DNA of 64,000 nucleotides from assembly GCF_024701975.1 (NCBI RefSeq), contig NZ_JANLNM010000016.1, positions 1 to 64,000 on the forward strand. Reading direction: 5' to 3'. Of this stretch, positions 49,728 to 57,919 are shown one piece after another. The notes beneath the pieces are model-generated. The model was not told the DNA's origin, did no database searches, and saw nothing but the letters and a program-made list of their open reading frames with translations. The DNA is from Variovorax sp. ZS18.2.2 (lineage in GTDB: Bacteria; Pseudomonadota; Gammaproteobacteria; Burkholderiales; Burkholderiaceae_C). The position numbers were made by a program, and so were the translations under genes. Numbering within the stretch: the first letter of the stretch is position 1; each line of letters starts with the position of its first letter.

Positions 49728-52700
49728 GTGTTCTCCAAAGTCCTGATTGCCAACCGCGGCGAGATCGCCGTGCGGCTGGTGCGCGCCTTGCGCGATCTGG
49801 GTATCGCCAGCGTGGCGGTGCATGCGCGCGACGATGCGTCGGCGCTTCATGTGCAGTTGGCAGACATCGCCGTGGCGCTCGATGCGACCGGGCCGTCTGC
49901 ATATCTGGACGTGGCGGCGCTGATCGCGGTCGCGAAAGCGCAGGGCTGTGATGCGGTGCATCCCGGCTATGGCTTCCTGAGCGAGCGTGCGGATTTCGCT
50001 GCGGCGTGCGCGGATGCGGGGCTGGTCTTCATCGGGACGACGCCCGAGCAGCTGGGCCTGTTCGGCGACAAGGCGCGCGCACGCGAACTCGCCACGCAAT
50101 GCGACGTGCCCGTGATGCCCGGCAGCGCGGGCGCCGTGACGCTCGCAGAGGCGCAGGCCTTCTTCGCCGAGCAGCATGCGCAAGGTGCGGGCGTGATGGT
50201 CAAGGCCATCGGCGGTGGCGGTGGGCGCGGCATGCGCGCGGTGCTGAATGCCGAGGAACTGCCCGAGGCGCATGCGCGCTGCATGTCCGAGGCCAAGGCG
50301 GCGTTCGGCATTGAGGGCGTGTACGTCGAGCGGTTGATGCGTAATGCGCGGCATATCGAGGTGCAGGTGCTGGGCGACGGGCAGGCCGTGGCGAGCCTCG
50401 GCGAGCGCGAGTGCACCTTGCAGCGGCGCTTCCAGAAGCTGGTGGAGATAGCGCCCAGTCCGTCGCTGCCGGAGGCGCTGCGAGCGCAGGTGACGCAGGC
50501 TGCGCTGCGCATGGCGAAGACGGTCGGCTATCGCGGCCTCGGCACCTTCGAATTTCTTGTCGATGCGGTATCGGCGACGCTGCCCTTCGTCTTCATCGAG
50601 GCGAATCCGCGTCTGCAGGTCGAGCACACGGTGACCGAGGCTGTCACGGGCCTCGACCTGGTGCAGCTACAGATCGCGGTGGCGGCCGGCCAGTCGCTGA
50701 GCGCATTGGGCGTGGAGGCCGATCGCACGGCGCTGCAGCGCGGCTTCGCGGTGCAGTGGCGCATCAACGCCGAGACGCTCGATGCGCAGGGCAATGCGCG
50801 GCCCTCGGGCGGCACGCTCGCACGCTTCGACCTGCCGAGCGGGCCGGGTGTACGCGTCGATACGCACGGCTATGCGGGCCTTGCGCCTTCACCGCACTAC
50901 GACACGCTGCTCGCCAAGCTGATCGTGCATTCGCCGTCGCCGAACTTTGCCGATGCGCTGCGGCGCTCGCTGCGCGCACTGGACGAATGCCGCATCGACG
51001 GCATCGCGACCAATCTCTCGCTGCTGCGCGCCATTGCCGCGCGGCCCGAGTTCGCGACGCAGGCGGTGCATACGCGTTTCGTCGAAGCGCATCTGGGGGA
51101 TCTGCTGGCCGCTGCGGCATCGCTTGAAAAGCATGCGAAGACAATGGTTCCTGCCGTGGCGCTGACGGTGACCTCTGCGGTCGATGAAGCAGACGAACTT
51201 ACCGTCAGATCCCCGATGCCCGCAAAGCTGGTGCAGTTCGAAGTGGCCGTCGGCGACGTGCTCCCCGCCGGCGCGCAGCTCGGCGTGCTCGAAGCCATGA
51301 AGATGGAGCATCTGCTGCATGCGCCCGTTGCGGGCCGCGTGGTCGCACTGCTCGCAGAGCCCGGCGACTATCTCGTCGAGGGGCAATCGCTGGTCCGTCT
51401 GGAAGCCGTCGATGCGCAAGCCGTCGAAGCCGAGGCGCGCACCGAGCACGACCTCGACGCGATCCGCCCCGATCTGCAAAAGGTGATCGACCGCCACGCG
51501 CCCACGCTCGACGCCAACCGCAAGCCAGCCGTCGACAAGCGCCACGCGCAAGGCGGTCGCACCGCACGCGAGAACATCGCCGACCTCTGCGACACAGCCG
51601 CCGACCCCGGCAACTTCATCGAATACGGCGCACTCGCCATCGCAGCGCAAACGCGCCGCCGCACGCTCGAAGACCTGATCGCCAACACGCCGGCCGACGG
51701 CATGGTCACGGGCCTCGGCAGCATCAACGCCAAACAGTTCGGCCCCGAGACATCGCGCTGCGCCGTGCTCGCCTACGACTACACGGTGCTCGCCGGCACG
51801 CAGGGCATGCGCAACCACCACAAGACCGACCGGCTGCTGTCGGTGGCGCATCAGCTCAGCCTGCCGGTGGTGCTGTTCGCCGAAGGCGGTGGCGGCCGGC
51901 CGGGCGACACCGACATGCCGATCGTCGCGGGCCTCAACAACCACACCTTCAGCCAGTTCGCCGCGCTCTCGGGCAAGGTGCCGGTGGTCGGCATCGTGCA
52001 TGGCCGCTGCTTCGCGGGCAATGCGGCGCTGCTGGGCTGCGCGGACGTGATCATCGCCACGCGCGGCAGCAACATCGGCATGAGCGGGCCCGCGATGATC
52101 GAAGGCGGCGGGCTCGGCACCTTCGCGCCGGAGCAGATCGGGCCGAGCAGCGTGCAGTCGCGCAACGGCGTGATCGACATCCTCGTGGAGGACGAAGCCG
52201 CCGCCGTCGCCGCCGCGAAGCAATACCTCTCGTACTTCCAGGGCCCGACCACCGACTGGCAATGCGCCGATCCGCGCACGCTGCGCCACGTGGTGCCCGA
52301 GAACCGCCTGCGCGTGTACGACGTGCGTGCCGCGATGCGCGGCGTGGCCGATACGGGCTCGCTGCTCGAGCTGCGCGCAGGCTTCGGCGCGGGCATCGTC
52401 ACTGCGCTTGCACGCATCGAGGGCAAGCCAGTCGGGCTGATGGCCAACAACCCGCATCACCTCGGCGGCGCGATCGATGTGGAGGCTGCCGACAAGTCCG
52501 CGCGCTTCATGCAGCTGTGCAATGCGCACGGGCTGCCCATCGTCTCGCTGTGCGACACACCCGGCTTCATGGTCGGCCCGGAGATCGAAGCACAGGCGCA
52601 GGTGCGCCACGTGTGCCGCATGTTCATGGTGGCGTCGCACCTGCGCGTGCCCTTCTTCGCGGTCGTGCTGCGCAAGGGCTATGGCCTCGGTGCGCAGGCG

Positions 52701-53021
52701 ATGACGGCCGGCGGCTTCGATGCGCCGGTGTTCACCGTGGCCTGGCCCACGGGCGAGTTCGGCGCGATGGGGCTCGAGGGCGCGGTGCGACTGGGCTTTC
52801 GCAAGGAGCTCGCGGCAGTGCCCGAAGGCGCCGAGCGCGATGCGCTCTTCAAGAAGCTCGTGGCGCAGCAATACGCGAACGGCGAGGCGATCCACATGGC
52901 GCAGACGCTGGAGATCGACGCGGTCATCGATCCGGCCGAAACCCGCACCTGGCTGGTGCGCGGGTTGACCTCCGCCACGCGTGCTGTAGCACCTGTTTCT
53001 CCCTATGTAGACACTTGGTAG
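49728..53021 (+). CDS. Single-chain acyl-CoA carboxylase (biotin carboxylase + BCCP + carboxyltransferase)
   Basis: A 1097-residue biotin-dependent carboxylase in one polypeptide. Residues 1-450: biotin carboxylase (VLIANRGEIAVRLVRALRDL, VKAIGGGGGRGMRAVLNAEE, FIEANPRLQVEHTVTEAVTG). Residues about 488-560: biotinyl domain with the biotin-accepting Lys525 in VLEAMKMEHLLH. Residues about 590-1097: carboxyltransferase with the two crotonase-like halves (YDYTVLAGTQGMRNHHKTDR, FAEGGGGRPGDT, LCDTPGFMVGPEIEAQAQ, LRKGYGLGAQAMTAGG). The GTG start at 49728 matches the family N terminus. The likely substrate is the acyl-CoA made by the adjacent ligase. Confidence 0.93.
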   Translation: MFSKVLIANRGEIAVRLVRALRDLGIASVAVHARDDASALHVQLADIAVALDATGPSAYLDVAALIAVAKAQGCDAVHPGYGFLSERADFAAACADAGLVFIGTTPEQLGLFGDKARARELATQCDVPVMPGSAGAVTLAEAQAFFAEQHAQGAGVMVKAIGGGGGRGMRAVLNAEELPEAHARCMSEAKAAFGIEGVYVERLMRNARHIEVQVLGDGQAVASLGERECTLQRRFQKLVEIAPSPSLPEALRAQVTQAALRMAKTVGYRGLGTFEFLVDAVSATLPFVFIEANPRLQVEHTVTEAVTGLDLVQLQIAVAAGQSLSALGVEADRTALQRGFAVQWRINAETLDAQGNARPSGGTLARFDLPSGPGVRVDTHGYAGLAPSPHYDTLLAKLIVHSPSPNFADALRRSLRALDECRIDGIATNLSLLRAIAARPEFATQAVHTRFVEAHLGDLLAAAASLEKHAKTMVPAVALTVTSAVDEADELTVRSPMPAKLVQFEVAVGDVLPAGAQLGVLEAMKMEHLLHAPVAGRVVALLAEPGDYLVEGQSLVRLEAVDAQAVEAEARTEHDLDAIRPDLQKVIDRHAPTLDANRKPAVDKRHAQGGRTARENIADLCDTAADPGNFIEYGALAIAAQTRRRTLEDLIANTPADGMVTGLGSINAKQFGPETSRCAVLAYDYTVLAGTQGMRNHHKTDRLLSVAHQLSLPVVLFAEGGGGRPGDTDMPIVAGLNNHTFSQFAALSGKVPVVGIVHGRCFAGNAALLGCADVIIATRGSNIGMSGPAMIEGGGLGTFAPEQIGPSSVQSRNGVIDILVEDEAAAVAAAKQYLSYFQGPTTDWQCADPRTLRHVVPENRLRVYDVRAAMRGVADTGSLLELRAGFGAGIVTALARIEGKPVGLMANNPHHLGGAIDVEAADKSARFMQLCNAHGLPIVSLCDTPGFMVGPEIEAQAQVRHVCRMFMVASHLRVPFFAVVLRKGYGLGAQAMTAGGFDAPVFTVAWPTGEFGAMGLEGAVRLGFRKELAAVPEGAERDALFKKLVAQQYANGEAIHMAQTLEIDAVIDPAETRTWLVRGLTSATRAVAPVSPYVDTW

Positions 53022-53086
53022 GCGCACGCTAGACCTCGTCACGCACGAGGGCAAGGTGGCTCCGTACACTGGGCCGCTTTGCACGC

Positions 53087-54406
53087 ATGAACCTCGTTTC
53101 CCGCGGGCTGTCCCGCCTTCGCGAAGTCGCACTGGCGCATTGGGTGGCTGCCCTCTGCCTCGCCGTGCTGGCCGTCGGCGTGCAGGCGGTGCAGCCCGAT
53201 CACAAGCCGCGGCAACCGGTCGAAGCCCACTGGGTCGGCAGCTGGGCCGTGTCACCGCTGGACTTTCGCGAGCTGGCCGCGAACCCGGCCGTGGCGCACA
53301 AGCCTGCGCCCGGCGGCGATCAGTTCCGCGGGCAGACGCTGCGCCAGCAACTCGCGCCCACGCTCGGCGGTGAGCGCATCCGCATTCGTTTTTCCAATCG
53401 CTTCGGCAAGGCGCCGTTGCGCATCGCGGCGGCGAGCGTGGCGCGCAGCACGGGGGGCGATGCGATCTCTCCGGCTACGTTGCGGGTGCTGCGTTTCGGT
53501 GGTCGCGGCAACGTGACCATCGCGCCCGGCGCGGAGGTGTGGAGCGATGGCGTCGATCTGAAGATCGAGGCGGGGCAGACCATGGCGGTCAGCGCTTTCT
53601 TCGACCGCGCGACGCCCTACGGCACGGTGCACCTGCTCTCCGTCGACACGAGCTGGGTCGCACCGGGCAATGCCGTGACAGCGTCGAAATTGCAGGGCGC
53701 GACAACGCTGCCCATGAACCACATCGTGACGGGCCTGGACGTGTTGACCACGAAGTCCGTGCGCACCGTGGTCGCGTTCGGCGACTCGATCACAGCGGGC
53801 GGCGGCGAGTCCGGCGATGGCGCCTACCCCGACATGCTGGCCACGCGCCTGCGCGACAGTCCGCAGGCGGCGCATGAGGTGTCGGTGCTCAATGCCGGCA
53901 TCGGCGGCAACCGCCTGCTGGTCGACGGCATCGGTCCACACGGGCTCTCGCGCTTCGCGCTCGACGCGCTGGGGCAGAGCGGCGTGACGCACACGATCGT
54001 GCTGCTGGGCACCAACGACATCGGCCGCAGCGTGTTCCTTGGGGTGCCCGGCAATCCCGACACCGTGCACGATCTCCCGACCGCAGAGCGCATCACCGAG
54101 GGGCTGCAGCAGCTGGTGAAGCAGGCGCGCGCCAAGGGCATCAAGGTGCTGCTCGGCACGGTGCCGCCGTTCCGCAATACGCCGTACTGGAACGAGGGCA
54201 ACGAGGCCATGCGCAACGCGGTCAACCGCTGGATCCGAAGCCGCCAGGACGTGGATGGCGTGATCGATTTCGATGCCGCGCTGCGCGATCCCGCGGATCC
54301 GCAGATGTTGAATCCGCGGTTCGACAATGGCGACCACCTGCATCCCAACAAGGCGGGTCATGCGGCGATGGCCGCGGCCATCGATTTGAAGGAATTGCAG
54401 GAGTGA
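53087..54406 (+). CDS. SGNH/GDSL-family hydrolase, exported
   Basis: A 439-residue protein. The N terminus (ALAHWVAALCLAVLAVGVQA) is a signal peptide or anchor. A beta-sandwich-like region is followed by the SGNH hydrolase domain: VVAFGDSITAGGGESGDGAY (Ser234), LNAGIGGNRLL (Gly), LLGTNDIGRS (Asn) and the terminal DNGDHLHPNKAGHAA (Asp-x-x-His). Probably an esterase acting on polysaccharide or lipid esters outside the cytoplasm; substrate unknown. Confidence 0.9.
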   Translation: MNLVSRGLSRLREVALAHWVAALCLAVLAVGVQAVQPDHKPRQPVEAHWVGSWAVSPLDFRELAANPAVAHKPAPGGDQFRGQTLRQQLAPTLGGERIRIRFSNRFGKAPLRIAAASVARSTGGDAISPATLRVLRFGGRGNVTIAPGAEVWSDGVDLKIEAGQTMAVSAFFDRATPYGTVHLLSVDTSWVAPGNAVTASKLQGATTLPMNHIVTGLDVLTTKSVRTVVAFGDSITAGGGESGDGAYPDMLATRLRDSPQAAHEVSVLNAGIGGNRLLVDGIGPHGLSRFALDALGQSGVTHTIVLLGTNDIGRSVFLGVPGNPDTVHDLPTAERITEGLQQLVKQARAKGIKVLLGTVPPFRNTPYWNEGNEAMRNAVNRWIRSRQDVDGVIDFDAALRDPADPQMLNPRFDNGDHLHPNKAGHAAMAAAIDLKELQE

Positions 54407-54451
54407 GCGCTCGCGCGGCGTCGAAAGCAGCCCCAAAGTCGCGAAACAGCT

Positions 54452-54471
54452 TTACACAAGATTTCGTGTAA
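54452..54471. promoter_or_regulatory. Inverted repeat TTACAC-N8-GTGTAA
   Basis: Six-base arms TTACAC and GTGTAA with an 8-nt spacer lie 65 bp upstream of the WXXGXW protein start, in an AT-richer stretch. A regulator site or mRNA hairpin is possible; nothing more can be said. Confidence 0.3.
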
Positions 54472-54536
54472 GCCTTACAGGCGCTTCACATGGGCTGATC
54501 AGCATGAAGGCTCCAACCACTCATGAGGAGTCCCCC

Positions 54537-54911
54537 ATGAAAAAACTCGCAATCACCCTTTCCGTCGGCGCAGCTTCGTTGCTGTCGATGGGCGCCGCAA
54601 TGACCATTCCCACGACGGCGCAAGCGCAGCCGGTGGTCATCCAGGTCGCGCCCCCACCGCCGCGCTCGGAGCGCGTGCCGCCGCCGCGCCGTGGTTATGT
54701 GTGGGCACCGGGGCACTACGAATGGAATCGTGGCCGCCATGTCTGGGTGCGCGGCGTCTATGTGCGCGCCCGCCCGGGCTATGCGTACCGCGCCCCGGAA
54801 TGGCGTGAGAACAATGGCCGTTGGGAATACAACCGCGGCCGCTGGGACCGTGACGGCGACGGCGTGCCGGATCGCAACGATCGTCGTCCCAACAACCCGA
54901 ATCGCAACTGA
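54537..54911 (+). CDS. Small exported WXXGXW-repeat protein
   Basis: A 124-residue secreted protein. After a signal peptide (LSVGAASLLSMGAAMTIPTT ending AQA), the mature protein is Pro/Arg/Tyr/Trp-rich with repeats of the form YxWxxGHYxWxRG (VWAPGHYEWNRGRHVWVRGV, EWRENNGRWEYNRGRW). It ends in DRDGDGVPDRND, a calcium-binding-like D-x-D-G-D-G motif of the thrombospondin type-3 kind. GAGGAG precedes the ATG. Common in Proteobacteria; role unknown. Confidence 0.8.
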   Translation: MKKLAITLSVGAASLLSMGAAMTIPTTAQAQPVVIQVAPPPPRSERVPPPRRGYVWAPGHYEWNRGRHVWVRGVYVRARPGYAYRAPEWRENNGRWEYNRGRWDRDGDGVPDRNDRRPNNPNRN

Positions 54912-54919
54912 CGTTGCAT

Positions 54920-54937
54920 CCCGGCGGTGACGCCGGG
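54920..54937. terminator. Hairpin between convergent genes
   Basis: CCCGGCG and CGCCGGG form a 7-bp stem with loop GTGA in the 39-bp space between the two stop codons at 54911 and 54951. No T-run is present, so it is a weak or factor-aided terminator candidate. Confidence 0.45.
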
Positions 54938-54950
54938 GTCGCGGAACCCT

Positions 54951-56198
54951 CTAGCGGATGCTGACCAGCTCGAGGGTCTCGCGCACCTGGAAAGCACCGC
55001 CGCTGGCGCCGCCGCGCGTCTGGGCTTCGAACCGGACGACGCGTCCGAGTTCGGACGAATACCAGACCTCGGCCCAGTACTTGCCGTACTGGTTGCCAAG
55101 CACCGAACCCGCATTCGCGAAGCGCTGCGTGTAGCCGCGGTACTCGATGCGCACTGCCTTGATCTCCTGGCCGCCGACGTTCACGATGGTGTCTTCCATC
55201 ACCGTGGCGTCGAGCTCCATGTTGATGCGCGATCCGCCGAAGACGCTGCTGTAGCGCGTCCGCCAGGCGGCTTCTTCCTTGAGATTCGGCTTGCCCCAGC
55301 CGCCGGGCGGCATGGCCGCGTCGAAGTCGCCCGCGATGGCCGTGGTGACGCTGACGACCTCGCCGCCGGGCTTCTCGATCCAGCCGCCGTTGTTGAAGCT
55401 GATGCGATCGTCGGTGGCCGGGTCCGCGCGGTAGAACACCTTGCGGTAGGTATTGGTCAGCCGGTCGTGCAACTGGTATTCGATGACGCTCGGCCGGCCT
55501 GGTGCAGCGGCCGCGCTCGTCGTGGTCGCGCCGCCGGCCGTCGCCATGGGAGGCAGCGCGGCCAGGCGTTCGACGGCCACACGGCCGCGCGCCGGCAGTT
55601 CGGCGATCCACGCCGAGGGCATCGCGAGATTTTTCGCGGGCGTCGTGCCCAGCAGGCCCACCAGCCGGCCCTGGGAGTCGAACAGGCCGGCACCGCCAAG
55701 CCCTGCCTCAGGGGCTGATGCGAGTTGCAGTGCCTCGAGTTCGCCTGCGCCGCTGCGTCGCACGCCGGCGAGCATGCCGACGCCGAGCGTGAGTTCCTTG
55801 CCTCTGGGCGCTCCGACGATGTAGAGCGGCATGCCGACCTGCAATGCCGTCGCCGGTGCCATGGCCGGGATGGGCGGGGCGAAGTTGGCGATCCGCAACT
55901 GGCACAGATCGCGTTCGACATCCGGGAATTCCAACGTCGCGCCGTAGCTCACGTTGTCGCGCTTCAGTGCCACGGCGCTGGCCTTGGCGAGGAGCTGGCA
56001 GCTCGTGACGGCCGTGCCCGGGCCGGTGGCCACTGCGCTGCCGGTGGCGAGGGTCTTGCCTTGCGCGTCGCTGGCCTGCACCACCCAGACGGAAGGGGAC
56101 ACGCGCGCGAAGAGCGCATCGGGCGCAAGCGGGGCCTGGGCCGATGCGGGAAGCGAGACAGCCAGGGTCAGTGCGAAGGGGGCGAGCAGATGTCTCAT
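54951..56198 (-). CDS. Exported trypsin-fold protein lacking catalytic His and Ser (pseudoprotease) with extra C-terminal domain
   Basis: A 415-residue protein with a signal peptide (LLAPFALTLAVSLPASA). Residues 25-210 have the layout of an S1C serine protease: SPSVWVVQASDAQGKTLATG, GTAVTSCQLL, ERDLCQLRI, SAPEAGLGGAGLFDSQGRLV G. The His expected in T-x-C-H is Gln68, and the Ser expected in G-N-S-G-G is Gly168; only Asp97 remains, so it is predicted inactive. Residues 240-415 form a beta-rich domain I do not recognise (YQLHDRLTNTYRKVFYRADP). The ATG overlaps the upstream lipoprotein stop by 4 nt, so the two are a coupled pair. Confidence 0.8.
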   Translation of the reverse strand: MRHLLAPFALTLAVSLPASAQAPLAPDALFARVSPSVWVVQASDAQGKTLATGSAVATGPGTAVTSCQLLAKASAVALKRDNVSYGATLEFPDVERDLCQLRIANFAPPIPAMAPATALQVGMPLYIVGAPRGKELTLGVGMLAGVRRSGAGELEALQLASAPEAGLGGAGLFDSQGRLVGLLGTTPAKNLAMPSAWIAELPARGRVAVERLAALPPMATAGGATTTSAAAAPGRPSVIEYQLHDRLTNTYRKVFYRADPATDDRISFNNGGWIEKPGGEVVSVTTAIAGDFDAAMPPGGWGKPNLKEEAAWRTRYSSVFGGSRINMELDATVMEDTIVNVGGQEIKAVRIEYRGYTQRFANAGSVLGNQYGKYWAEVWYSSELGRVVRFEAQTRGGASGGAFQVRETLELVSIR

Positions 56199-56899
56199 CG
56201 GGTGGGCTGCAGCAGCAGTCGGAGATCGTTGACGGGGGTCCTGGCGAAAGGCGTGGCCTCGGATGTCACAGGGATGGGGACAGGGAGGGGGTTCGGAGCG
56301 GGCGCAGCCGCCGGTTGAACGGTAACGGTCGCAGGCGCTTGCGCATTCGGCGCGACCGCCGCTTGCCGGACGGGAGTCGCGGTCGCAGTTGCAGCGGCGG
56401 CTGTGGGCGTTGCAGGGGGCGATGGTGCAGCCGGCGTCGCGCTCGCCGCCTTGGCCGAGACCGGCACCGTGCCGCCGTAGGCCAGCGGCGGCAATGCGCT
56501 GCGGCCTTCCGTTTCGCCGACCCGCGCGAACCCCGGACGGCCGACGAAAAAGCCGATGCCGATGCTCATCCGCACGTAGGCGGTCTGCTTCGGCCGCAGC
56601 ACGATGTCGATGCTGCCCTCGGCCTCGGTCTGGGCGGTGGCCCGGTAGGTGCCGGTCGGCCTGTCGATGAAGAAGAAGCTGCCGGGCTGCGACTTGCCGA
56701 CGACCTGGCCGTTGACCACGACCTCGGGCTGCACCGCCATGCCCACGATCGAGTCGCGATAGAAGTAGATGCGTCCCTCGTTCTCGCCGAGCGAGGGGAG
56801 GTTTTGCGAAACCTCCGAAAAACGCGGCCCGGTGGCCGAACATCCGAACAGGCAAGCTGAAAGAACAGCCAGCAGGAATCCACCGAACCAACGTCGCAT
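56195..56899 (-). CDS. DUF2846-like lipoprotein
   Basis: A 234-residue lipoprotein. Signal FLLAVLSACLFGCSATG is followed by a domain GRIYFYRDSIVGMAVQPEVV, SQPGSFFFIDRPTGTYRATA, typical of DUF2846-like proteins with a beta-sandwich. The C-terminal half is a long Ala/Pro/Thr low-complexity region. GAGGAGAAGG precedes the ATG. It is coupled by overlap to the pseudoprotease gene. Confidence 0.78.
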   Translation of the reverse strand: MRRWFGGFLLAVLSACLFGCSATGPRFSEVSQNLPSLGENEGRIYFYRDSIVGMAVQPEVVVNGQVVGKSQPGSFFFIDRPTGTYRATAQTEAEGSIDIVLRPKQTAYVRMSIGIGFFVGRPGFARVGETEGRSALPPLAYGGTVPVSAKAASATPAAPSPPATPTAAAATATATPVRQAAVAPNAQAPATVTVQPAAAPAPNPLPVPIPVTSEATPFARTPVNDLRLLLQPTR

Positions 56900-56961
56900 T
56901 GCGCCTTCTCCTCTTTTGGCGCCGGATGCTACACCCGCCTGCAGCGGCGGATGCGCAGGGC

Positions 56962-57837
56962 TCAGCGGAACACGACCGTCCGGTGCCCGTTCAGCAGCAC
57001 GCGGTGCTCGCTGTGCCACTTCACCGCGCGCGCCAGCACCTGGCTCTCGGTGTCGCGGCCGCGGGCCGTGAGGTCTTCGACGGTGTCGGTGTGGTCGGCG
57101 CGGGCCACGTCCTGCTCGATGATCGGGCCCTCGTCGAGGTCGGCTGTCACGTAGTGGGCGGTGGCGCCGATCAGCTTCACGCCGCGGTCGTGCGCCTGGT
57201 AGTACGGCTTGGCGCCCTTGAAGCTGGGCAGGAACGAGTGATGGATGTTGATCGCGCGGCCCGCGAGGCTCTTGCACAGGTCATTGCTGAGCACCTGCAT
57301 GTAGCGCGCGAGCACCACGAGTTCGGCGCCCTCGGCCTCGATGATTTCCAGCTGCCTGGCTTCGGCCTGTGGCTTGGTCGCGGCCGTCACCGGGATGTGG
57401 TGGAACGGCACGTTGTAGCTGGCGGCCAGCTGGTAGAAGTCGCGGTGGTTCGAGATGATCGCGCGCACGTCGATGGACAGCAGGCCGCTCTTCCAGCGGA
57501 ACAGCAGGTCGTTGAGGCAGTGGCCTTCCTTGCTGACCAGGATTACCGTCTTCATCGGCTCGGCGGCGGCGTGCAGCTGCAGGTTCATGCCGAAGCCGGC
57601 AGCGAAGGTCTTGAGTTCCTCGCGCAACACGGCTTCGCCGTGGTCGCCGCAAGCGAAGCGCACGCGCATGAAGAACAGGCCCGTGCCGTGGTCGTTGTAC
57701 TGGGCGGCCTCTTCGATGTTGGCGCCCCGCTCGAGCAGGAAACCAGAGACGGCATGCACGATGCCCGTACGGTCGGGGCACGAGAGGTTGAGGATGTAGG
57801 CAGGCGTGGCGGACACGGGGGGCGTTGGGGTCGTCAT
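56962..57837 (-). CDS. purU: Formyltetrahydrofolate deformylase PurU
   Basis: A 291-residue enzyme hydrolysing 10-formyltetrahydrofolate to formate and THF, balancing purine and one-carbon supply. An N-terminal ACT domain (ILNLSCPDRTGIVHAVSGFL, NIEEAAQYNDHGTGLFFMRV) precedes the formyltransferase-like domain with VILVSKEGHCLNDLLFRWKS, the catalytic INIHHSFLPSFKGAKPYYQA and GATAHYVTADLDEGPIIEQD. The start at 57837 is the first ATG consistent with the family; a few further upstream codons are unlikely. Divergent from the transaminase. Confidence 0.94.
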   Translation of the reverse strand: MTTPTPPVSATPAYILNLSCPDRTGIVHAVSGFLLERGANIEEAAQYNDHGTGLFFMRVRFACGDHGEAVLREELKTFAAGFGMNLQLHAAAEPMKTVILVSKEGHCLNDLLFRWKSGLLSIDVRAIISNHRDFYQLAASYNVPFHHIPVTAATKPQAEARQLEIIEAEGAELVVLARYMQVLSNDLCKSLAGRAINIHHSFLPSFKGAKPYYQAHDRGVKLIGATAHYVTADLDEGPIIEQDVARADHTDTVEDLTARGRDTESQVLARAVKWHSEHRVLLNGHRTVVFR

Positions 57838-57919
57838 GAGGGGCGTAATTGTCGCAGGGGTGCCAGAATCGCGATTTTCCCCCAGCGTATCCCCGCACAT
57901 ACAACAGCAGGAGCGAGAC

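Noticed and set aside
53034..53050. CCTCGT/ACGAGG hairpin after the carboxylase gene
   Set aside because: Only a 6-bp stem with no T-run; too weak to call a terminator.
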